Assembly: GCA_029961055.1 (NCBI GenBank)
Contig: JASBVM010000005.1
Location: 1-64,000 of the forward strand
Length of the DNA: 64,000 nucleotides
Origin: Bacillota bacterium
GTDB lineage: Bacteria > Bacillota > Sulfobacillia > JAIMAT01
Reading direction: 5' to 3'
Below, piece by piece: positions 41,974-49,520 of this stretch (the stretch's first letter is position 1; the number at the start of each line of letters is the position of its first letter). A program made the position numbers and the translations under genes. The notes beneath the pieces were generated by a model, which saw only the letters and a list, made by a program, of their open reading frames with translations, did not search any database and was not told the DNA's origin.

Positions 41974-42774
41974 GTGGCCGACACGAGAGAGCCCGGAGCG
42001 GGAGCCGAGGGCGGGGAGACGGCGAACAGCGAGCTCCAGATGACGGTGCTGGAGCACCTCGAGGAGCTCAGGCGACGGCTGGTGATCATGGCCATCGCCG
42101 CCGTCGTGGGCGCGGTGGGGGGATGGTTCCTGGCGCCGCACGGGATCGCCTTCCTCATCCGCCCGGCGCAGCAGCTCCATATCCAGATGATCTACCTGGC
42201 ACCCTCCGAGCTCTTCTGGGTCTACATGCGGGTGGGCGTCATCCTCGGCCTGATCGCGGTCTCGCCCATCCTCCTGTACCAGCTGGGCGCCTTCGTCTGG
42301 CCGGGTCTGCGGCCCCAGGAGCGGCGGATGGTGATCCTGGTCTTCCCCGCCGTCCTCATCCTCTTCCTGGCGGGCAGCGCCTTCGCCTACTTCGTGATCG
42401 TCCCGTACGTGCTCCGGTTCTTCCTCAGCCTCTCCTTCCCCGGTGTCCGGCCCACCCTCTCCGTGCAGAGCGTGCTGGGCTTCATCCTCAACCTGATCTG
42501 GCCCTTCGGCCTCGTCTTCGAGTGGCCGGCGGCGGTGGCCGCGCTGACGGGTATCGGCGTCGTCAACGCCGCGCAATTGGCCCGGGCCCGGCGCTACGCC
42601 ATCCTGCTCATCTTCGTGGTAGCCGCCGTCATCACGCCCCCCGACCCCATCTCGCAGATCGTCACGGCCATCCCCATGCTCGGCCTCTACGAGGCCAGCG
42701 TCTGGATCGCCCGCGCGGTCGGGCGGCGCCGCGAACGCTGGCTGGCCGCCTCCAGCGAGCAGCCTTCCTCCTGA
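41974..42774 (+). CDS. tatC: Sec-independent protein translocase TatC
   Basis: TatC is the twin-arginine signal receptor in the membrane. The N-terminal HLEELRRRLV motif, six helices and the loop residues of the family (PSELFWVYMRVG, FVWPGLRPQERR, YEASVWIARAVGRRR) are present. GTG at 41974 is chosen because GGGGGAAGGG lies upstream; a longer reading from 41905 would add 23 poorly conserved residues. Length is 266 residues. No tatA gene is visible in the window, so tatA must be elsewhere. Tat substrates in this organism could include secreted metalloproteins. Confidence 0.92.
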   Translation: MADTREPGAGAEGGETANSELQMTVLEHLEELRRRLVIMAIAAVVGAVGGWFLAPHGIAFLIRPAQQLHIQMIYLAPSELFWVYMRVGVILGLIAVSPILLYQLGAFVWPGLRPQERRMVILVFPAVLILFLAGSAFAYFVIVPYVLRFFLSLSFPGVRPTLSVQSVLGFILNLIWPFGLVFEWPAAVAALTGIGVVNAAQLARARRYAILLIFVVAAVITPPDPISQIVTAIPMLGLYEASVWIARAVGRRRERWLAASSEQPSS

Positions 42775-42892
42775 AACGGCGAACCGGAGCCGGTGAACCG
42801 GTTGCCAGGAAGGAATTGGAAGACCGGTGACGAAGCCCTCCCTGAAACGGCTGGAACGGGGGATTCGCGGCCTCAGGAGGGGAAACGGAAAG

Positions 42893-42914
42893 ACCGGTCC
42901 CTCGCGGGACCGGT
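42893..42914 (-). terminator. Terminator of the SufR-like gene
   Basis: A perfect 9-bp stem (42893-42901 and 42906-42914) with a 4-base loop. On the minus strand it is followed by a T-rich CTTTCCGTTTCC, so it fits the end of the minus-strand regulator gene. Confidence 0.7.
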
Positions 42915-42945
42915 CGGCGAGCCAGGGGCAGGGCGCGGGTGACCC

Positions 42946-43653
42946 TCAGCCCCGGGCGTGCTGGAGGGCGGGGGTCGGCTCGGGGCAGTCGCTCGGGTCC
43001 TCGCCCCCGGTCGGCCCGGCGCCCTCCCGATCGGCCACGCTGGCGGCGTAGACGCAGGGACCCTCGCCCCGGGCGGCGCATCCGGAGCGCTCCAGGTCGA
43101 CGTCCAGCAGCCGCCGGTAGAGCTGGTACTCCTTTTCGCAGACCTGTGGATAGCGCACGGCGATGCGGGCGATCGGGCAGTTGTAATGGCGCAGGACCAG
43201 GCGGCCCTCCTGCACCTGCACCTCGGACTGGTAGCCCGAGCCGTCCTGGATCTCCGCCAGCTTCCGGAGCCGCTCCTCGCCCTCGGTGCCCTGGAGTTTC
43301 TCGCCCAGGTCCTGCGCGAGCAGCTCCTCGCGCGCGTCGAAGAGCCGGTCCACCAGCTCCGGTCCACCGATCCGCTCGGCGGCTGCCAGCAGCTGGAGCG
43401 CCAGGCGGTCGTAGGCGCGGGGGAAGGACTCCTGGCCCCGCTCGGTCAGGAAGTACAGGTTGGCCGGCCGACCCAGCCCGCCCCGGCGCTTGGTGCTGTA
43501 GATGAGCCCGTCCCGTTCGAGGATGGCCAGGTGCTGGCGCACGCCCATGGCGCTGATCCGGAGCGGCCGGCTGAGCTCTTCGACAGTAGCCCCGGGCCGC
43601 CGCTTCAGGAGCTCCAGGATCTCGTCTCTCGTCGTCGTTGCGGTCGCGGCCAA
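42946..43653 (-). CDS. SufR-like winged-helix regulator with four cysteines
   Basis: A 235-residue regulator. The N-terminal winged helix-turn-helix (ILELLKRRPGATVEELSRPLRISAMGVRQHLAILERDGL) is ArsR/DeoR-like, with a wing (KRRGGLGRPANLYFLTERG). The C-terminal domain carries Cys159 (YNCPIA), Cys172 (YPQVCEKE), Cys192 (ERSGCAA) and Cys200 (GPCVY), the spacing expected for the iron-sulfur sensor of the SufR type. TTG at 43653 is chosen because AGGAGGG precedes it; ATG at 43695 would lie over the likely operator. No suf genes are adjacent, so its targets are unknown. Confidence 0.8.
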   Translation of the reverse strand: MAATATTTRDEILELLKRRPGATVEELSRPLRISAMGVRQHLAILERDGLIYSTKRRGGLGRPANLYFLTERGQESFPRAYDRLALQLLAAAERIGGPELVDRLFDAREELLAQDLGEKLQGTEGEERLRKLAEIQDGSGYQSEVQVQEGRLVLRHYNCPIARIAVRYPQVCEKEYQLYRRLLDVDLERSGCAARGEGPCVYAASVADREGAGPTGGEDPSDCPEPTPALQHARG

Positions 43654-43669
43654 GAGCAACCCTCCTACA

Positions 43670-43688
43670 CGTTCACGAGTCGTGGACG
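43670..43688 (-). promoter_or_regulatory. Imperfect palindrome, possible operator of the SufR-like gene
   Basis: CGTTCACGA (43670-43678), one base, and TCGTGGACG (43680-43688) form an inverted repeat with one mismatch in nine, just upstream of the regulator's ribosome site. Its position suits autoregulation. Confidence 0.4.
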
Positions 43689-43737
43689 CCGGCATGGGAA
43701 TCGCGTCGATTTCAAGCTACCTGAGCAAGGGCCGCTT

Positions 43738-43744
43738 TTATATA
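43738..43744. promoter_or_regulatory. AT-rich spot between divergent genes
   Basis: TTATATA inside a short AT-rich stretch between the SufR-like gene and the secreted-protein gene. It could hold a -10 element for either direction; no clear -35 is seen. Confidence 0.25.
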
Positions 43745-43782
43745 GCCCTTCTGTGTAATTCCGCGCAGGAAGGGGGTCACCC

Positions 43783-44547
43783 GTGATGCCAAGCATCCTG
43801 CCTTCCCGTCCGAGAGGCTCCGCTCGCGCCCTCCGGCCTCTCCTGGCGACGGCGCTCCTGCTGGCGCTCCCGGCCTGGCCGGCGTCGGAGCCGGACTTCG
43901 GAGGCCTCCGCCTCCCCCCGGGCGAGCCTTTCATCGAGGTGGTCTACCACAACCGCCGGACGACGGATCTGGAGCCCAACCAGCCGGGCCACGCGCGCTG
44001 GACCTGGTCCTTCGGCGACGGCAGCGGCTGGATCGACCCGCTCCCGGGGCACACGCGGCCCCTGGTCTTCCACCGCTACAGGCTGCCCGGCATCTACCAG
44101 GTGACCGCCTCCTCGTACAGCGCCGAAGGCCGCCTCTTGCGCCGGCAGCGCTGGCGGGTGGTGGTCCGGCCGGACGAGTTCCTGCCCCGGGACGGTCTTC
44201 CCGCCGCGACGGCGGGGCTCCGCCTCTTCCGTGCGCAGACGGTCGAGATCCCGACCCTGCAGCTCCGTCTCCACGGGCCCAGGCTCTGGTTGAGCGCGCG
44301 GCCCGCCGCCTGGAGGCTGGAGCTGGAGGCCGGCCGCGCACCCTGCCTGGACGGGGTCCGCGTCCGCTACGATCCGGCGCCGCGCTTCCACGTCGCCTGG
44401 AGGAAGCCGGGCACCTTCCAGGTGGACGGCGCGGCGGTCGTCACCCTCCGCTACGCCTGGCCCGACGGCGCCGTCACCACCGTGCGCAAGGTGGTGGTGG
44501 TCCATCGCAGCCTCAGGGTGCTGGGGTCGACCCTGTACCGGCCGTGA
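43783..44547 (+). CDS. Secreted PKD-like protein of unknown function
   Basis: A 254-residue predicted exported protein. The signal peptide (PLLATALLLALPAWPAS, cleavage near residue 35) is followed by a PKD/Ig-like domain with WTWSFGDGSGW and FHRYRLPGIYQVTASSYSAEG, the hallmark strands of PKD folds. A second beta domain ends in VVTLRYAWPDGAVTTVRKVVVV. The start is GTG 43783 or ATG 43786, behind GGAAGGGGG. No partner identifies its function. The stop lies 35 bases downstream of the convergent gene's end, so the two genes overlap slightly at their 3' ends. Confidence 0.6.
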   Translation: MMPSILPSRPRGSARALRPLLATALLLALPAWPASEPDFGGLRLPPGEPFIEVVYHNRRTTDLEPNQPGHARWTWSFGDGSGWIDPLPGHTRPLVFHRYRLPGIYQVTASSYSAEGRLLRRQRWRVVVRPDEFLPRDGLPAATAGLRLFRAQTVEIPTLQLRLHGPRLWLSARPAAWRLELEAGRAPCLDGVRVRYDPAPRFHVAWRKPGTFQVDGAAVVTLRYAWPDGAVTTVRKVVVVHRSLRVLGSTLYRP

Positions 44548-46093
44548 GGCGGAGGAAGAGGCGGAGCGGGAGGTACCAGGCCGCACCCTGCCAGCCCGAT
44601 GTGGGCGCGAAGGGCAGCCCCCAGGCGAGGATGGCCCGGGCGGCCTCCAGCAGCTCCGCGGCGCTGGGGAGGTTCTCCAGCGCCCGGCGGCCGGCCGGGG
44701 GGAGGGCTCGTCTCCGCGGGGCCGGGGCGGGCGAGAGCGCATCGGCCAGGGTGAGGAACCAGAGCGCAGCCTCCGCGTTGAGCGCCGGATAGGCGGCGGC
44801 GCGGCGGAGGCCCAGCGCCCGGGCCGCTTCCTCCGGGAGGTCGTGGAGCGCCCCTGTTCCGCTGCGCAGGCTCTCCAGGGCGCCCGCCGCCAGCTCCAGC
44901 GAGCGCCGGAGGCAGTCGATCCGGCCTCCCGCCGCCCAGGCGGCCAGGAAGGCGCGCCCCAGCGGGGCCAGGTCGCCCAGGTAGCCGCGGAGCGGGGAAG
45001 GTTCGGGGTCGGCCACGCCCGGGAGGTCGTGGGGCAGCCGGAGGGCGGCGCCCGGACCCGCGGGGAGCTCCCGGTCCACTTCCTCCAGGAAGGCGCGCGC
45101 CCTCGCCGCCCGGCCCAGGCCGGCCGCCTCGGCTTCGAAGAGCGCCCGGGCCGCCTGGCTGGCGGCTCCCACCGGCGCCTGGGCCGAGAGAACGGCCCGG
45201 CCGCCGGGCCCGGGCACCGCGTCGAAGGCGGCGGCCCAGCCGTGGTCGCCCTCCATGGAGCGGAGGAAGCCGACCAGCTCCCCGGCCAGCTTCGCCGCGC
45301 GGAAACCGGCGGCTTCCAGCTCGTCGGCCCAGCCGGCCTCCGGCCGGGCCAGCCGCGCCGTCACCGCCAGCAGCCGGGCGTTGTCGGCCAGGAGGCGCTC
45401 GCCTACGGGGTCGCTCCAGTCGGCCTCCGCCGCCAGGCGGCGGAAACCGCCGCGGGGGTCGTGGAGCGGGCTCGCCTCCAGCGCCGCCAGGGTGGCGGGA
45501 AGGAGGCTCCGCAGCCTCTCCGGGAGCTCGCGCGGCGGAAGCGCTGCCAGCGCTTCCAGCGGCTCGAGGGGAAGGAACTTGGGGGCTCCGCCGAAGCCGG
45601 CATGCTCCGGGTCGTACTGGCGCAGGAGCCCCTCTTCCAGCTCCGCGACCCAGCCCGCTCCCGGCTCGGTCAGCAGCTCCGGCAGCTGGTCGGGCAGGCG
45701 GTAGCGCTCGAGGTGCCGCTCCAGGACCGGCTGCCGCGCCCCCCACTCCTCCGCGAGGGCGGCCAGGTAGGCGGCCAGCCGGGAGGGCTCGGCCAGGTTG
45801 GCGGCAGCCAGCAGGTCGCCGCCGGGCGCCAGCACGGCCAGGGTGGGCCAGCCGCCCAGGTTGTACCGGGCGTCCAGGTCGGGGCGCCGGTCCGGGTCGA
45901 CGCGGACGGGGACGTAGCGCTCCGCCAGCACCCCCTGCACGGTGCGATCCGCCAGGGCGCCGTCCTCGTAACGGTGCGTGGCCTCGGCCCAGGCCGGCGA
46001 GAGAAAGAGGAAGAGGGGCCGGCGGCTCCGGGCGGCCTCGTCCAGGACGGCCGCCGACCAGCTGCGCCAGCGGAGCTGCGACGACGAAGACAA
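44513..46093 (-). CDS. Thioredoxin-fold DUF255/YyaL-like protein without active cysteines
   Basis: A 526-residue protein. The N-terminal thioredoxin-like domain (LDEAARSRRPLFLFLSPAWAEATHR, YVPVRVDPDRRPDLDARYNLGGWPTLAVLAP) resembles the DUF255 domain of YyaL/SPATA20, but the CxxC position reads SPAWAEA, so there is no redox pair. The rest is an (alpha/alpha)6-like region with YDPEHAGFGGAPKF and LADNARLLAVTARLA, as in YyaL. It is shorter than YyaL (about 690 residues). TTG at 46093 lies only 20 bases from the divergent yraN start. Function is unknown. Confidence 0.7.
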   Translation of the reverse strand: MSSSSQLRWRSWSAAVLDEAARSRRPLFLFLSPAWAEATHRYEDGALADRTVQGVLAERYVPVRVDPDRRPDLDARYNLGGWPTLAVLAPGGDLLAAANLAEPSRLAAYLAALAEEWGARQPVLERHLERYRLPDQLPELLTEPGAGWVAELEEGLLRQYDPEHAGFGGAPKFLPLEPLEALAALPPRELPERLRSLLPATLAALEASPLHDPRGGFRRLAAEADWSDPVGERLLADNARLLAVTARLARPEAGWADELEAAGFRAAKLAGELVGFLRSMEGDHGWAAAFDAVPGPGGRAVLSAQAPVGAASQAARALFEAEAAGLGRAARARAFLEEVDRELPAGPGAALRLPHDLPGVADPEPSPLRGYLGDLAPLGRAFLAAWAAGGRIDCLRRSLELAAGALESLRSGTGALHDLPEEAARALGLRRAAAYPALNAEAALWFLTLADALSPAPAPRRRALPPAGRRALENLPSAAELLEAARAILAWGLPFAPTSGWQGAAWYLPLRLFLRLTAGTGSTPAP

Positions 46094-46113
46094 GGGGGTG
46101 ACCTGCCTTTCCC

Positions 46114-46521
46114 ATGAAGAGTCGCCCGGAGATCCGTCGAGACGGCGGTCTCTCCGCCCGCCTGGGGGCCGCCGCCGAGGAGGCCGCGGCACGCCTGCTG
46201 CTCTCCCAAGGATACACGCTGCTGGAGCGGAACTGGCGCCGCCCCGGCCTGGAGCTGGACCTCGCCGCCCGGAGCCCGGACGGCCGGCTGGTGCTGGTGG
46301 AGGTGCGGGGGAGGCGGCTGAACGCGACCGTCGACGCCGGCCTCTCGCTGATCCGCAGGAAGCGCCTCCGCTTCCTGCGGGCCGCGCGCCTCTACGCCGC
46401 TCTCCGCGGCGCGGAGGAAGCCCGCCTGGACGTGATCCTGCTGAGCTGGACGGACGGTGCCTGCCAGCTCCGGCACCTGCGCGACCTCGGCGGGGAGCTC
46501 CTGGGGGGCGGCGCGGGATAG
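46114..46521 (+). CDS. YraN family protein (UPF0102, endonuclease-like fold)
   Basis: A 135-residue protein with the UPF0102 pattern: AAEEAAARLLLSQGYTLLERNWRRPGLELDLAARSPDGRLVLVEVRGR and later LIRRKRLRFLRAARLYAALRG. The E-D-ExR arrangement is a PD-(D/E)xK nuclease-like core, although the first acidic position (usually GEIDL) reads LELDL. The biological role is not established. ATG at 46114 has GGGGGTGACC upstream. Its first bases probably share promoter space with the divergent gene. Confidence 0.82.
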   Translation: MKSRPEIRRDGGLSARLGAAAEEAAARLLLSQGYTLLERNWRRPGLELDLAARSPDGRLVLVEVRGRRLNATVDAGLSLIRRKRLRFLRAARLYAALRGAEEARLDVILLSWTDGACQLRHLRDLGGELLGGGAG

Positions 46522-46563
46522 GCGCTGAGCGGGGGTATACTCCGGACAGCGGATCGCGCGCCG

Positions 46564-46593
46564 TTGACCTGGTGAAGGCCCACAAGGTAAGAT
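46564..46593 (+). promoter_or_regulatory. Promoter of the csoR-YHS genes
   Basis: TTGACC (46564-46569), an 18-base spacer and TAAGAT (46588-46593), ending 32 bases before the csoR ATG. Upstream, a GGGGTATACTCC near-palindrome (46533-46544) may be a CsoR-type or other operator. Confidence 0.55.
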
Positions 46594-46625
46594 GGGCCTG
46601 CCGGAATACGCTGGGAGGGTACGGT

Positions 46626-46979
46626 ATGGTGGAGCCGGCCGGAACGGAAGCGGAACTCGGCAAGGAGATGGGGGCGGCTGCCACCACCCGTCCCACCCTC
46701 CATCTCCACCTGAGCCCCTATGCCAACAAGCCCGAGCTCCAGCAGCGGCTGCGCAAGATCGAGGGGCAGGTCCGCGGTATCGAGCGGATGGTCGAAGACG
46801 AACGCTACTGCGTGGACATCCTGACCCAGATCGCGGCGGTGCGCGCGGCCCTGGACCGGGTCAGCCTGCAGCTGCTGGAGGCCCACGTGGAGGGCTGCGT
46901 CTCCGACGCGATCCGGAGCGGCCAGGGCGAGCCCTACATCCGGGAGCTGATGAGCGTCTTCACCCGCCTCATCAGGTAG
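46626..46979 (+). CDS. csoR: CsoR family copper-sensing repressor
   Basis: A 117-residue four-helix repressor that releases DNA on binding Cu(I). The signature [35 protein letters not shown] and the copper ligands Cys62, His87 and Cys91 (EAHVEGC) are all present, as in true CsoR rather than RcnR or FrmR. The N-terminal extension has a His-rich [8 protein letters not shown]. ATG at 46626 follows GGGAGGG. The YHS gene follows 57 bases later, so both are probably copper-induced. Confidence 0.9.
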   Translation: [117 protein letters not shown]

Positions 46980-47036
46980 CCGGGAGCGCTGGCGGGAGCA
47001 TCCGCCCCTGCCGGGACATCGGGGAGGTGTCGATGG

Positions 47037-47210
47037 ATGGCGAAGGATCCGGTCTGCGGCATGGAAGTGGACGAGTCCAAGGCACCGGCCAAGGCCGAGT
47101 ACCAGGGCCAGACATACTATTTCTGCGCCCCGGGGTGCAAGCGCGCCTTCGAGAAGGAGCCCGAACGCTACCTCTCGGGTGGGGGCGAGCACCAGCACCC
47201 TATGGGTTGA
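47037..47210 (+). CDS. YHS-domain metal-binding protein (57 residues)
   Basis: A single YHS domain: MAKDPVCGMEV at the start (Cys7, Met9) and YYFCAPGCKRAFEKEP (Cys30, Cys34), with a C-terminal GEHQHPMG tail rich in potential metal ligands. YHS domains occur in heavy-metal ATPases, copper resistance proteins and metallochaperones, and this gene follows csoR directly, so I infer copper handling. ATG at 47037 follows GGGGAGGTG. The stop overlaps a TTG that may start the next gene. Confidence 0.85.
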   Translation: MAKDPVCGMEVDESKAPAKAEYQGQTYYFCAPGCKRAFEKEPERYLSGGGEHQHPMG

Positions 47211-48163
47211 GCCACCGCCCGGCTGACCTCTTCCTGGCGCGATGGGAGGAGGCGACGGTCGCCGAGCGGTCCGAGTGGGTGGTCGGCGTCAGCCTGGGGA
47301 GCCGCCGGCGCGACTTCGACCTCCGCCTGGAGGCGGAGGGGAGGCGCTGGCGGCTCCTTCGCGTCGGCACCGACGGCGACCTGGAGGCTGCGGAGCAGCT
47401 GATCAGCCGGCTCGACGGCCGGGTGGCCGCCATCGGCCTGGGCGGCATCAACCTGGCCTACCGGCTGCCGGGCCGCTCCTACGCGGCGCCGGAGGCGTGG
47501 CGCCTCGCCCGCCGGGCGCGGCGGACCCCCCTGGCGGACGGTTCCCTCTGGAAGGCGGCGGTCGAGCCGGAGGCGGTCCGGCTCCTCGGGGAGGCGGGCC
47601 TGGAGCCGGGCGAGGCCTTCCTCGCCAGTTACCTGGATCGGCCGGAGCTGGGCGAGGCGCTGGTCCGCGCCGGCTGGCGGGTCCGGGTGGGCGACGCCGC
47701 CCTGGCCCTGGGGCTGCCCTGGGCTCCGGGCCCGGCCGCCTTCCGCCGGGTCGCCCGGTGGACCCTGCCGTGGCTCCGCCGGCTTCCCATCCGGCGGCTC
47801 TACCCCCTGGGCGCCGCCCAGGAAGTGGCGGGCCGGAGCCGCCGCGGTCCCCTGGCGCGGTCCCGCCTTCTGGCGGGCGACTTTCACTTCCTCTACCGTC
47901 ATCTCCCGCTCCGCCTGGAGGGCCGCTGGATGCTGACCAGCACCGTCCGGCCCGGCGAGCTGGACGAGCTGCGTCGGCGCGGTCTCGAGGGCGTGCTCCT
48001 CCTGGGTCCCGGGTGGCGAGGGCTGGCGCCTGGAGCCAACCTGCTGGAGGCGCTGGCACGAGCCTGCGGCGTCCGGACCGACCCCGACGCCCTTCGCGGC
48101 TTCGCCCGCCGGAACGGCCTTCTGCCCACCTTCGCCCTCCGCCCCGCCGGACCGCCGAGGTGA
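47207..48163 (+). CDS. Protein of unknown function, resembling proteins named quinate 5-dehydrogenase
   Basis: About 318 residues. The N-terminal region VVGVSLGSRRRDFDLRLEAEGRRWRLLRVGTDGDLEAAEQLI and RVAAIGLGGINLAYRLPGRSYAAPEAWRLARRARRTPLADGS resembles proteins that databases often call quinate 5-dehydrogenase. I recall this only loosely, no enzyme activity can be read from the sequence, and I see no standard Rossmann GxGxxG motif. The start is unclear: TTG 47207 (coupled to the YHS stop) or GTG 47279 (better fit to the conserved beginning). It sits between the copper genes and ccmE. Confidence 0.55.
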   Translation: MSHRPADLFLARWEEATVAERSEWVVGVSLGSRRRDFDLRLEAEGRRWRLLRVGTDGDLEAAEQLISRLDGRVAAIGLGGINLAYRLPGRSYAAPEAWRLARRARRTPLADGSLWKAAVEPEAVRLLGEAGLEPGEAFLASYLDRPELGEALVRAGWRVRVGDAALALGLPWAPGPAAFRRVARWTLPWLRRLPIRRLYPLGAAQEVAGRSRRGPLARSRLLAGDFHFLYRHLPLRLEGRWMLTSTVRPGELDELRRRGLEGVLLLGPGWRGLAPGANLLEALARACGVRTDPDALRGFARRNGLLPTFALRPAGPPR

Positions 48164-48194
48164 AAGGTGCTCACCTTCAGTTGGGCCCGGGATT

Positions 48195-48671
48195 ATGCGA
48201 AAATGCACGTGCGATGAATTCGAAACGAGCCCGGACGGGGAAGGCCCTCGGTGGAAAGCGGGGCGATTCGGGTTGAGCAGGCGTTGGCGCTTGACGCTGG
48301 CCTTCTTCGTGGTCGTCGCGGTGGTGGGCGGCCTGGCCATCCGCTCCATCGCCCAGTCGGCCTCGGTCTACTACACGGTCGACCAGTACCTGGCCCAGGG
48401 AGCCTCCGCCTGGCAGCGACAGGCGGAGGTGAAGGGGACGGTGGTCCCGGGGAGCATCCGCTGGGACGGGACCCGGCTCCAGCTTCGCTTTTCGCTGGAG
48501 CATGGCGGGCGGGTCCTGCCGGTGCGGTATGAGGGCATGAAGCCGGACACGCTCCAGGCGGGGATCGAGGCGGTGGTGACCGGGAGCATGCGCGGCGGCA
48601 GCTTCGAGGCCCGTCACATCCTGGTCAAATGCCCGTCCAAGTACGTGCCCGCCACGCAGGGCAACGGGTGA
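48195..48671 (+). CDS. ccmE: Cytochrome c maturation heme chaperone CcmE (CxxxY type)
   Basis: CcmE carries heme covalently from the CcmABC(D) exporter to the ligase in System I. One N-terminal helix (LTLAFFVVVAVVGGLAI) is followed by the OB-fold (YYTVDQYLAQG, VKGTVVPGSIRWDG, LPVRYEGMKPDTL). The heme-binding motif is CPSKY (Cys146, Tyr150) instead of the classical HxxxY, a variant known in some sulfate reducers and archaea. ATG at 48195 gives 158 residues; TTG at 48273 (GLSRRWRLTL) would shorten it to a more typical N-terminus. Confidence 0.88.
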   Translation: MRKCTCDEFETSPDGEGPRWKAGRFGLSRRWRLTLAFFVVVAVVGGLAIRSIAQSASVYYTVDQYLAQGASAWQRQAEVKGTVVPGSIRWDGTRLQLRFSLEHGGRVLPVRYEGMKPDTLQAGIEAVVTGSMRGGSFEARHILVKCPSKYVPATQGNG

Positions 48672-49513
48672 GCGCGAGACTCGCCCGCTTCCCGGCCGCG
48701 CTCGTCCTCGCCCTGGCGCTCGTCCTGGTCCCGGGACCGGTCGCCGCGGGCGCGGCCGCTGCGGCCCCGGCGCCGGGCGGGCCGGTGGTGGCGAGCTCGC
48801 TCCGCTGGGTGATCACCCTCCAGGGGGGAGCGCCCGTGGTGCTGGAACTGGTGACCCTGGTCAACACGGGGTCGGAGGCCACCTCGGCCTGGTCCTGGCA
48901 GCTTCCTGCCGGCGCCCGGGAGGCCGCCCTCCAGACGGGGGGCGGCACGGCCAGGCTGAGCGGGGGCCGGCTGACGGACACGCGCGGACTGGCGCCGGGG
49001 GAGCAGCGGAGCTACGCGGTCCGGTACCGGCTTCCTTGGACGGTCCCCGGGGAGTTCCGCCTGCGCCCGTCGCTGCCGGTGGGCGCCGTGGCGGCGCTGG
49101 TGGACGAGGGGAGCGTCCGCCTCAGCGGGCCCGGTTGGGTCCGCCTGGGCGTGGTCAGCACGGCGGGGCGGGCGCTCCGCCAATATGCGCTGGACGAGCC
49201 GCTGGCGCCAGGGCAGACGGTCCGCTTCACACTCACGCCGCCCGACTGGTGGTATGAGCACGGGACGGGCTTCCTGGCCGGCGTCTGGGTGGCCCTGCTG
49301 GCCGGTGTGCCCGCGCTCGCGCTCTGGCTCTGGCGCCGCACGCGCCCCGAGCGGGAGCTGGAGCGGGTCCGCAGGGCGCTGGAACAGGTGGAGCGCCTGA
49401 GGACGGAAGGAAGGCTGGCTGAGGACCGGTACCGTCTCCGCCGCCAGCAGCTGGTGGACGAGGCGGCGGAACTCTGGCCGAAGGTAGGCGGCGGCCCGCG
49501 GCGGGCGGGGTGA
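48668..49513 (+). CDS. Membrane-anchored protein between ccmE and ccmA, unknown function
   Basis: I do not recognise this 281-residue protein. It has a signal peptide (ALVLALALVLVPGPVAA), an extracytoplasmic beta-rich domain (LRWVITLQGGAPVVLELVTLVNTGSEATSAWSWQLP, GEQRSYAVRYRLPW), one membrane helix (FLAGVWVALLAGVPALALWLW) and a cytoplasmic helical tail (ERELERVRRALEQVERLRTEGRLAEDRYRLRRQQL) like a SHOCT-type segment. GTG at 48668 overlaps the ccmE stop, so it belongs to the ccm operon and may be a cytochrome c assembly factor. Confidence 0.55.
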   Translation: MSARLARFPAALVLALALVLVPGPVAAGAAAAAPAPGGPVVASSLRWVITLQGGAPVVLELVTLVNTGSEATSAWSWQLPAGAREAALQTGGGTARLSGGRLTDTRGLAPGEQRSYAVRYRLPWTVPGEFRLRPSLPVGAVAALVDEGSVRLSGPGWVRLGVVSTAGRALRQYALDEPLAPGQTVRFTLTPPDWWYEHGTGFLAGVWVALLAGVPALALWLWRRTRPERELERVRRALEQVERLRTEGRLAEDRYRLRRQQLVDEAAELWPKVGGGPRRAG

Positions 49514-49520
49514 GCGCCGC

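Noticed and set aside
42827-43051. A 74-codon open frame between tatC and the SufR-like gene.
   Set aside because: It covers the minus-strand terminator and the end of the regulator gene, and its product is low-complexity without any family likeness.
47242-48276. A 344-codon plus-strand frame over the unknown gene and ccmE.
   Set aside because: Gly/Pro/Arg-rich shadow; the overlapping frame at 47207-48163 gives a plausible folded protein.
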